A stretch of DNA of 64,000 nt from Zhengitettix transpicula. Taxonomy: Eukaryota; Arthropoda; Insecta; Orthoptera; Tetrigidae. Position numbers and translations under genes: made by a program. The stretch lies in assembly GCA_037074705.1 (NCBI GenBank), contig CM073590.1, positions 92,124,947 through 92,188,946 on the forward strand, given 5' to 3'. The notes beneath the pieces are model-generated. The model was not told the origin of the DNA, did no database searches, and saw only the letters and a list, made by a program, of their open reading frames with translations. Shown here piece after piece: positions 11,687 through 22,830 of this stretch; positions within the stretch are counted from its first letter, which is position 1, and every line of letters begins with the position of its first letter.

Positions 11687-12886
11687 TGTGGTGACAACCC
11701 ATGTGTAATGAAAGGATTTTTTAAAATTTCTTTAATATTTGTATTGTCGACATAATAATTATGACGCAGGTATTGTAGACAACAGTAAGCGTTCTGGAGA
11801 GTTACCATATTGTAATCGCCTACCCGCTCCCTCGGATCCTTATAATGGACTAATGCCGACCCGGGCGCCACTGCATGTGCAGAAAAGTTTTATTTTAAAT
11901 TATATAAACGACAATCGTCTCATTAATTAATATTCGCGATCCGCGCGATCCACACCAGGGAGCCGATAAACGATTTGCCAGGACTCGTGAGTACTTGAGT
12001 CGAGCATGAGACTCTCAATAACTGTATCTCAGGGGTCCTGGCTTTGATCAATTCCGTAAAGGAAGGATTCTCTGAATAAAACAAAATATGAACATAAAAT
12101 TCAGTTTAATAAACAAATTAGGGTTACTACAAACACTCGGCACGACTCCTCAATCGATAAATGTTGCCACTCTTATTGATAAACTTACATCTAACAATTC
12201 TCTGTAAATTTACTCTTTTGGCCAAATTTAACTAATTCAATATGTTCTTTTACAAACACAGCCGGTCATTGGACCCACAACTCTCAATTCGCAGTAACTT
12301 CACACGATTCAGGGAAAGGGACGAAAGTTTGCTTACTTTACTGCGACGCGTCGTCTTCTGATGATGACCAGGGTCAGGTTCAGGTGCCCGGCCGCACACA
12401 GGAAAGCGGCTAAAACCACACAGACGTGACGTCCCACGCTTGCTCCGCAACTCCCGGTCCTCTCCTCCAAGAACCTCCGCACCAGAATCTCCAAGGCGTT
12501 CGTCCCTTGAACCGACGACGTCCGCTCTCCTGCCTTCCAGGACGCGACTCGTCTCCACCACACCACTCCGGTCAAAAACGACGGCTCTCCTTGCCGACGA
12601 GCCGAAAGTTGGATAACAACTGTCCCGTCTCCTGGCCCACAGCTTCTCCTTCGCCGTCCAGGACCCGACTCCCTTTTTCTATATCCGCCACAGCTGTGAC
12701 CAGCCACGGTCACCTTTGTCCGAGCACATTCACCCCTATGGTCAGAAAATGACCTGACCAGGCGTCACTCGCAAAACCCACTTCCTGTTGACGTAACTGG
12801 GTCCCAAAAACCGGCCGTGTGCAAATGTTACCTCCAACATTCCCACGACAAGACAAATAGTATAAATGTAAAACTCACTTATTACA
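11687..12886 (-). mobile_element. LTR element D with PBS-like sequence
   Basis: Minus strand starts TGTAATAAGTGAG at 12886, beside ATAT, and ends GTCACCACA at 11687 against (TA)n. A weak TATA-like sequence lies at + 12674-12686, then about 450 bp that is GC-rich, then the shared motif in a degraded form (AAGCCAGGACCCCTGAG, + 12028-12047). PBS-like TGGCGCCCGG is at + 11861-11870, followed by about 170 bp to the outer end. The GC-rich part yields open frames of 100-126 codons on both strands, which look like compositional artefacts. Confidence 0.55.
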
Positions 12887-12899
12887 ATATATGGTCGGA

Positions 12900-13810
12900 G
12901 TTTTTTTGAAGTTGAAAGCTTGGACCAGAGAACAGTCCAGTCCGTTATGGAGGACCGGCCGGTAGTGGTCGTATTCATCCTGCATATTAAATGAAATAGT
13001 AAAGGGTTTCATTCTGCATTAATATCCAGGACAGTTAAGTACAATTGGCTGGTAGATGTTGGATGAAAAGTTCTAGAACGAATGTTGGACACGTGTCCGA
13101 TGGTCAGTTGGTCAGAAATTTAGCAAAGTAAAACTGAAATTCCGGAATAAGGTTTTGAAAAGTGATTATAACTTGATGTGAGAGAGTATATTTAAAACTC
13201 AGCGGTGATTTAAAACTGATCAACATTCTATAGGACCTCATCGTAACGTGAAGATTTGGTTTATTGTGCTGATTTAGGTTGTGAACAGGGAAATACCAGG
13301 GCCTGTTAAATAAAATACTATTAAATTACCAGTGAAATGTACAAGTAGTGTTTTATGTGAGCAGCTCCGATGATTGGTATTTACAAAATTTCCATTGTAA
13401 ACCTAGTATAAAAATTGCATTCCGTCAAATTTCTTTATATTTCATATTTCCTTAGATTTTTTGATTTCATAAAATTTCTTCAGATTTTTATATATTTTTG
13501 TATTTTAACACTTCTCTTGTAAATTTGATTAACCATTTGTACCATTTTGTATTCATTTCATTGGGTTATAATTGCGGATTACTGTAACTGTTAGAGGCCC
13601 GATAAGTGGCCCTGAAGACTTAAAAATTTCAATAAAGCTGTGGCATGTTAGTAAAAGATTTGGTACAAATTACAACTAAAACTAAACTTGTAATAAACTT
13701 TTAGTATATAAAAGTTAATTGTTTAAATTCATTTATGAATCATTAATAAATCACTAATAAATTAATAAGGCTAAATTCAGCCTTATTATATTTTTAAATT
13801 GTATATTTAC
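12900..13810 (+). mobile_element. LTR remnant E
   Basis: A TATA-like GTATATTTAAAA near 13186, an AATAAA near 13632 and a motif GAGGCCCGATAAGTGGCCCTG (13596-13616) in the same order as in the other LTRs support a plus-strand LTR. It may end at TTTACA (13809) before ATATATAATG. The 5' boundary is unclear and no PBS-like sequence is visible. Confidence 0.35.
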
Positions 13811-13851
13811 AATATATAATGTATTATATAATCGTGGTAAATATACAATTT
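13764..13851. repeat. Two adjacent perfect stem-loops
   Basis: Arms AATAAGGCT / AGCCTTATT (13764-13772 and 13779-13787) enclose 6 bases. AAATTGTATATTTAC and its exact complement (13796-13810 and 13837-13851) enclose 26 bases. They sit at the likely 3' end of LTR remnant E. Confidence 0.8.
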
Positions 13852-14139
13852 CAAAATATAAGAAGATATTATTTATTACGTAATGCAATTAGAATATTCC
13901 TTTCATATTTATGTTGCAAGGAAATGTCACTCTGATAACTGGATAAATTCGGGCTGCAATATTTGAGAAAAGAGACGACGCCTGTTGGCGAGGATTTTAT
14001 ACGAGAATATTTTCCTAATTATAAAATATAAAAAATTTTCTTAATCCATATAAAATATAACATATGATTTAAGTTTTTTAATTAACCATATGTATTTTAA
14101 TGCATTCTTTAAGCTAATTCATTTGCTAGTGGTGGTGTA

Positions 14140-14715
14140 TTAGTAGATGCGCATTGATGTGGTTTCCATCCAGGATTTATCCTTAACACGTCATACTAGG
14201 TCTTTCTTCAGTCATCTTATATTTTGGCCAATGCAGTTACAGTGGGTTGTGGTTATCTTCCATTGCATCATGAAGTTTAGTGATTCTTTTAAATATGCAG
14301 GGCCGCAAATGTTTATGGTTTGGTGGTAAATATCGCGAGACATTTACTTGTTGTCAGATATTGTTTTAGTTAGATCCCTGGATATTTATAGAATTTCTTT
14401 TTGAGGCACAGCCACATAGTTCTATTACACATGTACGTACAGGTTTGGTGACAGTTTTGTATAAAAGAACATTGTTTTCTGATGATACATTATCAGTTTT
14501 ATTTTAAGTTGCTTTTTCTTGAATGTATTGTTTCCAGTTCAGGTATTGCTCATGTTGATTCCCTGGTATTTGACGCTGTCTGTTTGTTTAATTTTACTAC
14601 AGGTCCAAATTTTTTCGGTTCCTTTATTCCTCCACTTTTGTAGCCATTCTTCTAGTTAATACAGATGATCCCGTTATTGTGTTTAGCTATATCAATATAT
14701 CAGCAGTGTAGAGTA
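14140..14715 (-). pseudogene. LINE reverse-transcriptase remnant (Jockey-like), C-terminal part
   Basis: The minus strand, read across two frames, shows the order typical of non-LTR reverse transcriptases. A degraded catalytic box LYTADILI (+ 14686-14713; family motif Y-A-D-D) comes first, followed by EEWLQKW (about 14630-14650) and VKYQGI in place of the usual VKYLGI. LNWKQYIQEKA (14509-14541), LLYKTVTKPVRT and IELCGCAS (14406-14470), and KLHDAMEDNHNPL (14241-14278) follow. Stops and frameshifts interrupt it, and the endonuclease and N-terminal RT parts are absent. This is a 5'-truncated dead LINE copy. Assignment to the Jockey group is from memory of family motifs. Confidence 0.75.
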
Positions 14716-14719
14716 ACGA

Positions 14720-15780
14720 TGATTGGTTAAATTTACTCCATTTGTAACAAAAAATCTTACTTCTCCGGCACTTATTTTCGCCAATTGGTAAAAATTTCTG
14801 TCGAAATAAATGAACACTGTCTTCAATTGTTTTTGTAATTGTCCCGACCTTCAGTTGAGCAGAGTTGTGATCCCCTCATGGTGTGCTATCCGTTGTAGTC
14901 TCCTCGTGTTTTGATTTTACTTCATACAGTACAGAAGAAGTCACCAAAATATTTAAGAAAATAATCAGATTTAAATATTTTACCCAGAAATGGTGACTAT
15001 CGACGAGCTTGGGAAATTATATGGCAGAGTTCGTCAAATAATGAAGGTCTGTCTGTTTAGTGTAAATTATACATATAAATTTAAAAATCATGTTTCGTTT
15101 TGGTAGTTTTGTGTCTGTAATCTAATTTGTATTTTTAAAAAAGCCTTAAGAGATTACTTGTATATTTACTGAATTTTAACAGAATAAACTTGGTTGCTTG
15201 CACGGGAGCACGTTTTCTCTGTGTACATAAGGTGGTACTGGAGCGCTGTTTGTTTATATTTGAGTGTTTACTTGCTTTTGTAGAGTAACAAATTCTTTGT
15301 TTGCTTGTCGCATGATTTCTTGTCACTGTGTTGCGGTAGAATTTCTACGCTGGACGAGTATGAAGTAATCGTTAGCGGTTATTCTGATTACAGATATAAT
15401 GACGCCTCAATTTTCTCATCATTATGGAGTCACCAAATTTGTAACGTTATGGTAATTTCTTTTCTCCGTTGCTTATCTTCTAACGAGATCTTTTATTTTT
15501 ATGCATTTAAACCGTGTTGATAGATCGATTAAGATTTCTCAATTAGATCATAGAATTAATTACAGTTACTGAAGGATCGTGTTTATGACTTCTAAGAACT
15601 TCCCTCTTTGCAGAACTATTTTAAATATAAAAAATATATTTACTGCGACTATTGTGTCACGTTTTGGTTCCTCTCCTGAGAATTTTTTCTTTAATCGTTA
15701 TGAAATCAGTCTGGTATATACATATTTCAACCATTACTGATGGAACCAGAAGTACAGCTTCAGTAATTGAGTTTTGAAAT
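14720..15780. other. No recognised gene
   Basis: AT-rich with a few 60-70-codon frames. Nothing recognisable upstream of the LINE fragment that would extend it. Confidence 0.5.
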
Positions 15781-15785
15781 ATTTA

Positions 15786-15825
<40 letters not shown>
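15786..15825. repeat. (TA)n microsatellite
   Basis: Perfect TA run at the left end of LTR element F. Confidence 0.95.
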
Positions 15826-15828
<3 letters not shown>

Positions 15829-16844
15829 AATACCAATTAAAGAGGCCATTAATTGTTTTAATTAAATTGGATTGTTAGCGGTACGAGTTGCTAAAGAACG
15901 ACAATGGACAGTAACTCTGTGTCGGCGGAGCCTTTGTTGTGAACTGCATTCTATACGAGAGTTAGTCAGCCTGCGGCGAGAAGCAAGACAGATCAGTCTG
16001 GGGAACTGAAAACGTAAAATGTGGATGCTGATTTAAAAAGTATGAATAGCGCGGTCAAATGAGTCCAACTGCGAGATCTATTAGTTTACATAAAACGCGA
16101 GTAAACAGTTTTGACGGAGAGACTCAAATAATAATCTCAAAGTTGGAAGCAAAAGGTTTTGCTTCACACAGACTGAACTAAATTTCGCATAGAGGCACGA
16201 AGGAGACCGATGTCCGAGGGCTGACTGAGGGGCGGATGATTCAAAGTTCCTCGTGGCAGAGAACAAGAACTTCGACCGAGTGTATTAAAATTTTATTGTG
16301 TAGTATAAGAGAATAATGGCCTTTTTAGTGTGTGTTGTCCTCAAGCTCCAAGAATCAGATCTGGTACCAGAAAGATATTCGTGAGTACAAAACAATTATT
16401 TAAAATCTGTAATCGAGGGTTAAAGGTAGAAGTCAGATTTTGTTCGGATTTATTTTCATTTAGTTTCTTTCATTTCGTTTATTTTAATATTGTATTAAGT
16501 AAGCTTCAATGAGTTTGAATTGTTAATGTTAGTTTATTAAATTGGATTTTTCTTACTATCCAACCCACTAATGACCCTGACATAAAGAGAATTTCTTCGT
16601 ATTTGATTGTAAAATATAAATTTGTATTTTTCCTAGAACGCCACGCATTGCAAAATTGAAATAAAATTTTCGTTTGTTAACTTTATGAAATTAAGGGTTT
16701 TAAGTAGGGATTACAATTTGTACTTTTAAAGAATAAATTTTTTAATCTTAATAATTTTGTTAATTAATTCTTTTAATTAAGACCGCCCCTTTTAATTATT
16801 ACATAAATTGGCTAATTTAATTCATTTACTACATTTTAATTATT

Positions 16845-16847
<3 letters not shown>
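15826..16847 (+). mobile_element. LTR element F
   Basis: Starts TGTAATACC and ends ATTATTACA, with (TA)n on both sides. Contains a TATA-like AGTATAAGAG near 16302 and the shared motif CAACCCACTAATGACCCTGA (16561-16580). The 14-base phrase TTTTAATTATTACA occurs twice, ending at 16803 and at 16847. Between them is TAAAT-TGGCTAATTT, at the position where a PBS stands in the other elements. The first bases (through AGAGGCCATTAAT) match the start of element J, so F and J are one family. Confidence 0.7.

Positions 16848-16895
<48 letters not shown>
16848..16895. repeat. (TA)n run shared by two LTR elements
   Basis: Perfect TA run of 24 units joining the 3' end of F to the 5' end of G. Confidence 0.97.
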
Positions 16896-16898
<3 letters not shown>

Positions 16899-17896
16899 AA
16901 TAACCAGCTCAGAAAGACAGAAATTCTGGTCTTATTTTTGTCAGATTTGTTTACAAATTGAGACTGGGGATCCTTGAGTGGTTGGTACATATTAAAAATA
17001 ATGATAAAATGACGGATACGTGGACTTTTAGAGAAGGGAAGGACAAATAATGGGGGAATTTGGCAGCTCTTAGGGCAAATTGTGTGACCGACGGAACCCT
17101 GAAAGGCATCATGGACGAGGCAATTATACTAAAAGGAGATGCTTATTGTAATTGATTAAGTGGCACGCGGAGCGGGAGAAAGCTCACAGATGGTGTTTGT
17201 TTTGGCGAACATGTAATTTCAAAACAACTGTGAAAACAAGGGAATATCCGGGAGCCAGTATATAAATAAGAGGGCAGTTGGACAGTTAGGGAAGTTCATT
17301 ATCATTTCGTGTTGGAGAGGAGACGGATGTGTCAGCTGGGAGAGATCGCTGGTGCAGGTCCGCAGGGCGGACGCAGGGCCGAGAGTAATCAGCTGGACAT
17401 CAGTCATCAACAGTTGGGAGTTTCATCGTGGAGGTCTGTCTGAAAGCAGAGGTGTTAGAATTCGTCGAGAGGGTGACGTCGTCAAGAGTGTGAGTGCAGC
17501 CTGGGGACTTTTAAGCCGGTCTGAAGTGAGTGTGTGGACCAAAGAGCGTGTAAGTTAAATTTCTGAATAACAATTGTACATTGCTAATAAAGGGTAAAAA
17601 GTGTCAGATTTCGTTACTTTCGTTTCATTCGTTTCAATAATTTAAATCATTTCAATCATTTCATTTCGTTTTTTTATTTACTGCAACTGTATTTGTTTAA
17701 TTGTAACGTATTTTTTTCCGTTTCCTTATCAACCCAGTAAAGACCCTGAGGGTACCGAGTCCAATTATTTAAAATGTATTCTAAGTTCAATAAAATTGTT
17801 TTGATTTATAAAATTTCATCAGATTTGTGTAATTGTAAATTTGTGTTGTAATAAAAAATAATTGTTGGTTTAAATTGGTACCGTTTAGCTATTACA
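16896..17896 (+). mobile_element. LTR element G
   Basis: Starts TGTAATAACC and ends GCTATTACA, with (TA)n at both ends. A strong TATA box (TATATAAATA, 17259-17268), AATAAA signals (17586 and near 17790) and the shared motif AACCCAGTAAAGACCCTGAG (17731-17750) give a complete promoter-to-polyadenylation layout. The first 120 bp align well with element I (28.9 kb). A weak PBS-like TGGTACCG stands about 25 bp before the outer end. No internal coding region. Confidence 0.75.
17259..17268 (+). promoter_or_regulatory. TATA box of LTR G
   Basis: TATATAAATA, about 363 bp from the LTR start and upstream of an AGGGCAGTTGGACAGTTAG segment that would hold the start of transcription. Similar boxes occur in A0, A, B and H. 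Confidence 0.6.

Positions 17897-17952
<56 letters not shown>
17897..17952. repeat. Compound (TA)n-(GA)n microsatellite
   Basis: About ten TA units followed by about 18 GA units, directly after LTR element G. Confidence 0.95.
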
Positions 17953-17955
<3 letters not shown>

Positions 17956-18365
17956 ATTTTTCTTTAGGTTATTACGGGACTAATATAGGAAGAAGAAACT
18001 GATTCTGTCATTATAATAAGTCGTTGATATTTAAATATGGTCTCGGTTTTGGGACTGGCCAGATAACTTTATAACATGTATTTTAAAGGGGTATTAACAT
18101 ATTTAAGTAAATTTCCCGTCCTGGAATATAATTTATGACCATTTATTTTTATTGGTTCGTACTACAAAAATTGTGATACTTAGAAAATAATTCCAAATCC
18201 TACAAGTATAATTAATTACAACAATCAGCAAGCGAAAAGAAAGGTGTAGCTTTTCAATGCTTAAAATACATTTTTCTATATGAATAACATTGCTTATCAA
18301 AGAAAGAAGGCTTTCCCACAGAATTGATTTAATAAAATATTCTCGATTTATCGACCCGGTCCATT
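17953..18365. other. No recognised gene
   Basis: AT-rich. The 88-codon minus frame at 18133-18399 has no family resemblance that I can see. Confidence 0.5.
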
Positions 18366-18368
18366 GTT

Positions 18369-18424
18369 TATTAAAACACAAGGTTTCAGCCAAATTCATC
18401 TCAGCCGTCGTCAGGTTTTAATAA
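18369..18424 (-). ncRNA. Degenerate hammerhead-ribozyme-like motif
   Basis: On the minus strand an 11-bp perfect outer stem (TTTATTAAAAC with GTTTTAATAAA) brackets CTGACGA. This fits the core CUGANGA. Next come a possible short stem (GGCT / GGCT with G-U pairs), GAAAC, three bases and GT. This is the strand order of a hammerhead with a very short stem III, as described for Penelope-like elements. The base after GT is G, which is not permitted at the cleavage site, so activity is unlikely. ACCGGGTC occurs on both sides as a direct repeat. No coding part of an element is next to it. Confidence 0.35.
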
Positions 18425-18429
18425 ATAAT

Positions 18430-21400
18430 TGACCCGGTTCATGAGTTCAATTACACGATTAGCTGAAGAAATAAGTGAAATAGCAGTGGTAAAGTGAGAA
18501 ATCTATAAGGGACCAAATATAATTCTATGAGCGTATACCGACATATGTACTGAAATTATCTGTCTTCATGAAGTAAGGGGCACCAGTTCCGAACACGTGA
18601 GTTCGCAATCCGTAGCGACAAGGAGTTACTCAGTTAATATTAGCTCATAAATGTAGTTATCGATGAATTTCTGCGTCTGTACGACGAACACAGTGAAATG
18701 ACTGGAAAAATTTTGCTTTGTTTTAAATCAACCGTTTTTATAAAGTTTAAAATCCGCAGATATTTCTGTGAGATTAAAGACGCTTGATGAATTATCTACA
18801 GTTTAACCTATCCCAAAGTAAAAAGTAACTGTCATGAAGTGAGATGCGTTATATGATCGTTTATATTAATTATATCTTCTTTCATTTTTAAATTATAGCC
18901 AGATAAAAGAGTAGACTCGTTTATGGTCTGTTTTTTTTATTTCGTCTAAGATAACTAAACGCGGGGTGACAATTTATTTATTGATAACAATAAATGTAGA
19001 ATTTTGATGTTAAAGTAAACAGAAACGTAGTTTCTTTATGATGTAGGGAGCACTAATTTACATCAGACTTAGTTTAATCTGTGGAAAGAACACCTACTAC
19101 GTTAAAATATAGTTTTTATGAAATTGAATGTAGAACGTTAATGATAAAATGCCGGAATATTAGTATTAATTGATACTTTCTCGGGCAAAAGTCTAGAAAA
19201 CTTGCTATTGTAATTTAACTGAATAGACTGATAACAGTCAACGTGTACACACACATTAGAAGTAAGGCTTAACGAACAGATACTAAATTAGGATGTAACT
19301 ATGAAGACCTACCAATAAAATTCAGACTGATACTAGATGGATACTAATCTGAAATGTTTTCGAAGATAAATGTAATTTTATAAGATTTTTCCTCATGAAA
19401 TGTCTTAAATTATTATATATGGGAAGCAAGCAGCTGAAGAGGCAAATGAAATTTTTCTTATTTCTAGCGGCTTATTGAAATAAATTGTGAATATTCTGAA
19501 AGGAAATCTGATTTTCATATAAATGGTTTATTAGTATAATTATATTAAGACTGATCTTGATTCATTTGTTAGTAACCCATTGTTTTAAATCACTCACATA
19601 ATTAAAAGAATTGTATTGACTTCAAAACATTTACTGAAATTTTGGATTATAGTAGTTTTCAGGAAATATTTTATAATTATATTAATTATGTCAGAATTAT
19701 TTAAATGCAAACAATAAAATCAGTTATAAAATATATTCATATTGTTTTACTGTAAATATGAACACTTTAATTTATTAATTTAATGATTATAGCATTTTAA
19801 TTAACTTTATGTATACTCATTTTCCATTTTCTTCTGCCTTAATAATTTCAGTTAAATCTACTGACATTGTAAATGGGAATGTCATAAACTCAATAGAATT
19901 TCCAGATTGAATTGATTTTGATAAAATAAGGCCGACATTTTACTGATCATTATACGAAATTTATAATTTAGAACTAAACTGGTGATTTCATACGTCAGAA
20001 TTATTAATTTTCAACTCTCATCAAATTTAATTATTTAGATCATGCTTAAATGTACGTAGGAATCAATTATTCTTATCGACTCCTAATAACGATATGCATT
20101 CAAGTTTAGAAGGGCTCGAGAAAATTTATGTAATTAAAAACTTAAATTCAGATGGTTAATATTCAATTTTACTTGATGTTTGGTCCAAAAATATTGCTAT
20201 TTCGGTTTTTTATCCTGTCGTATAAAAGCGAATATGATTGCATTGGTAACATTGATTTGGGAAGTATTTCTAAACACAAACGACAGTTTAAAATTTCTTA
20301 CATACTAATTATGATACAATACTTTAATATTTCAAATATTTCACTTAGCCATTTAACAACCAATTACTTTGACTTATAACTAGTACATTAAATTTCATTA
20401 AGTATCGAGATTCTTTACTTCAGAATCTATGATTCCCTTTTAATTTAGGAAATAATCTAATGTAAATATAATAAGTAAATATAATTAAAAGGAAAAAATA
20501 ATTGCTTGTATTGACTAACGTACTTCTTCAAACTAAACCTTTATCAATTTTTAAAAAAATAATTTGAATCAGAATATAAATAATTGGCAGATGGAATCTT
20601 TGTTTGAACATTTTTTATATTATTATATGAAACTGTAAGCAAATATATTTATTAAATTTCTAAGAAAACCGATTTATAGAGAATGTGAACATTTAATGAC
20701 TATTCGCGGAACTTGAGCACTTCACAATATGATTCAACTAAGACCGAATATAAACAGACTAGACGAGTGTCCACTTGTAGTAAAATTAATGAATTAGCAT
20801 TCATACTGATTAAAAACTGAATATTAATAGGATGAAAAGTCTTATGTTCTTCCGCAATAATTATATAGACGCCCTAATATTCATCTTCATTATGGTCATG
20901 AAGTAAAGGTTCTTTTCTTCTCTTCAGGTAAGAATCTGTTCCTGTTATTAAAGCTAGTTTTAATTGCAATGCCGCTAATATAAGCGTTAATAATGGCTTC
21001 TACGCTTATATTGGAAAGTTCAAATGCGAAATAAAGCTCACTAAGCGCTGCATCCCATCAAATGCTTTTATCCGTCAAATTAAAAGTCAACATTTTATAT
21101 CAGGATGAAGCAATTAAGCACCCGAACTTGTGGAAGGGATTTTTATGAAGTGTATTAAGTATTTTTTCTTGTGATTAACTATGATTTCACATACTATTAA
21201 TGACGCTGGTATGTAATAAATACTTATATTGGTCTTAGTAGTTATACGTATTAATAAAGGGCAATTGTGAGCAACAGTATGATTGATCCACAATCATTTT
21301 ATCACGAAATCAAGCTGTAGCAAGAGTCTTAGCAATTCCTGAAAATTATCAAGTACTTAATTATATTAATATAACCTTCGATTCTTCTGGTAATAAAATA

Positions 21401-21670
21401 AGTATCATTTGTGGATGGCTGACTTCCGGCTTCCACTGATGATCAAGTTGGCTGTAAAAGAAGGCGCCTGAATTCCAAAAGTTTGATAGATGTCTTTACC
21501 TCTTTTTAATTGAAAATAACAGTCTATTTTCAACGAAGTGCAAAATATTAGGAAGTTGGCTTTAATTAAAGGAATTACACGGCACGTTGGATAACAAGAC
21601 GAGACTAATTTTTGATGGCGCTCGCGCAAGGGGGAAAGGAAGAGAAAGTAAGAGAAGAATGAGAGACTTG
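18430..21670. other. Long AT-rich stretch, nothing recognised
   Basis: Roughly 3.2 kb with only short frames and no recognisable repeat partner inside the window. Confidence 0.5.

Positions 21671-21673
<3 letters not shown>

Positions 21674-21705
<32 letters not shown>
21674..21705. repeat. (GA)n microsatellite
   Basis: About 16 GA units inside a purine-rich stretch (21615-21740). It makes long apparent frames encoding Ser-Leu runs on the minus strand, which are artefacts. Confidence 0.95.
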
Positions 21706-21708
<3 letters not shown>

Positions 21709-22519
21709 GGTGAAGAGGCGAGGAGCAAGGAAGAAGAGGTAACGGCCATAATGAGCACCGCATTCGAAGGCTCACGTTCCAATAATTAGCCGAAAATAGC
21801 AACGAATCACAAGGGTGACTCGCCACAGGGCAATGAGCTTGAAATCTTTAGAACAACAAAGCGAAGTTTACAATGATAACAATCAGAGTCAGACAATAAT
21901 GCAAACAATAATGTAAACAAATAATCGTAATTAAATAATTAATAACTAAACTACAATAAAACTATAATTTTTGGCATTTAATGAGGATAACATGCTCTAG
22001 ATTGAAACGCCCGTGTAGCTTCTCAAGATCACAAGTTACAACATTATCCTCATAACACTGGAACAAAACTAATCCATTTTAAAATAAATCACTTACGTTT
22101 AAGTTGAAAATATTTTAAAAAAAATTACTCCATAAATATAGTTAATTATTTTGAAATTATGAGTATAGAAACTAAAATTCACGGATAAACGATTTCAATT
22201 CTTGTACTGTAGACCTCACATACCCTTTGATATTCCAAAATAAATCTGTAAATTCCTACACAACAGAAGAAAAGCTTTCAATAAGGCTGAACTCTAAAGC
22301 TGTGAAAGTGAATTAACAGAGTAAGATTATAGTGTACTGAACATCTGTGTGTACTGAATATCTGTGAGTGTAATATCTACGAGTGTAAAAGAATATCGGT
22401 GAGTGGAAAAAAGAGTAACGAATGTAATTTTTTGTAGAGAAATATCTTGAATTTTACTAAACCGTAATTGAATGTTATGTCTATTGGTAATTAAATAATT
22501 TGAAACTAATTTAATCAAA

Positions 22520-22830
22520 TGTTATCTGGGTAACCACCTTCCGGGAAAATGGGCATATAAAAGAGATTGCGGAGTCGTCGGAGCTACCTACGAAGACTTA
22601 CCTGCCAGATTATATCCAAACTGTAATGTACTCTAACGAAAAACCAAAGTTAGTTCATAAAGACATAGACCAACTCCTGAGAGAAATTTCTCAGGTTTGT
22701 CATTGGGATTTTAATTTGTTTGTAAAATACCCTCCATTATATAAAACACCATTACGAGATAGAAAAATCTTTGCAGGACCGGGAATGGAACCCAAGAACA
22801 CCGCTTAGTACTCAGTGAACCTGGTTTCGA
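22520..22830 (+). repeat. Dispersed repeat module, copy 1 (partner at 24.2-24.5 kb)
   Basis: Contains GAGATTGCGGAGTCGTCGGAGC, ACCTACGAAGACTTACCTGCCAGATTAT and GTAATGTACTCTAACGA. These correspond in order to GGGATTGCACAGGCCTCCGGAGCCACC, AGAGGAGACTTCTGACCTGCCAGA and GTAATGTACTCTGACGATAATCC around 24309-24435. A 60-codon frame (22626-22808) follows copy 1 only and is not obviously a gene. Confidence 0.45.

Noticed and set aside
11458..11871. 137-codon minus-strand frame
   Set aside because: It runs from the PBS-like site of LTR D through a TA microsatellite into the inverted-repeat element; it is a composite of three unrelated pieces.
12250..12752. Overlapping 100-126-codon frames on both strands
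   Set aside because: They fall in the GC-rich leader of LTR element D; openness follows from base composition, with no domain.
21405..21826. 125- and 73-codon frames
   Set aside because: They consist of Ser/Leu runs caused by the (GA)n microsatellite.
22779..22820. Possible tRNA gene (B-box-like GGGTTCCATTCCC on the minus strand)
   Set aside because: The upstream A-box-like sequence is too close and no cloverleaf can be formed by eye.
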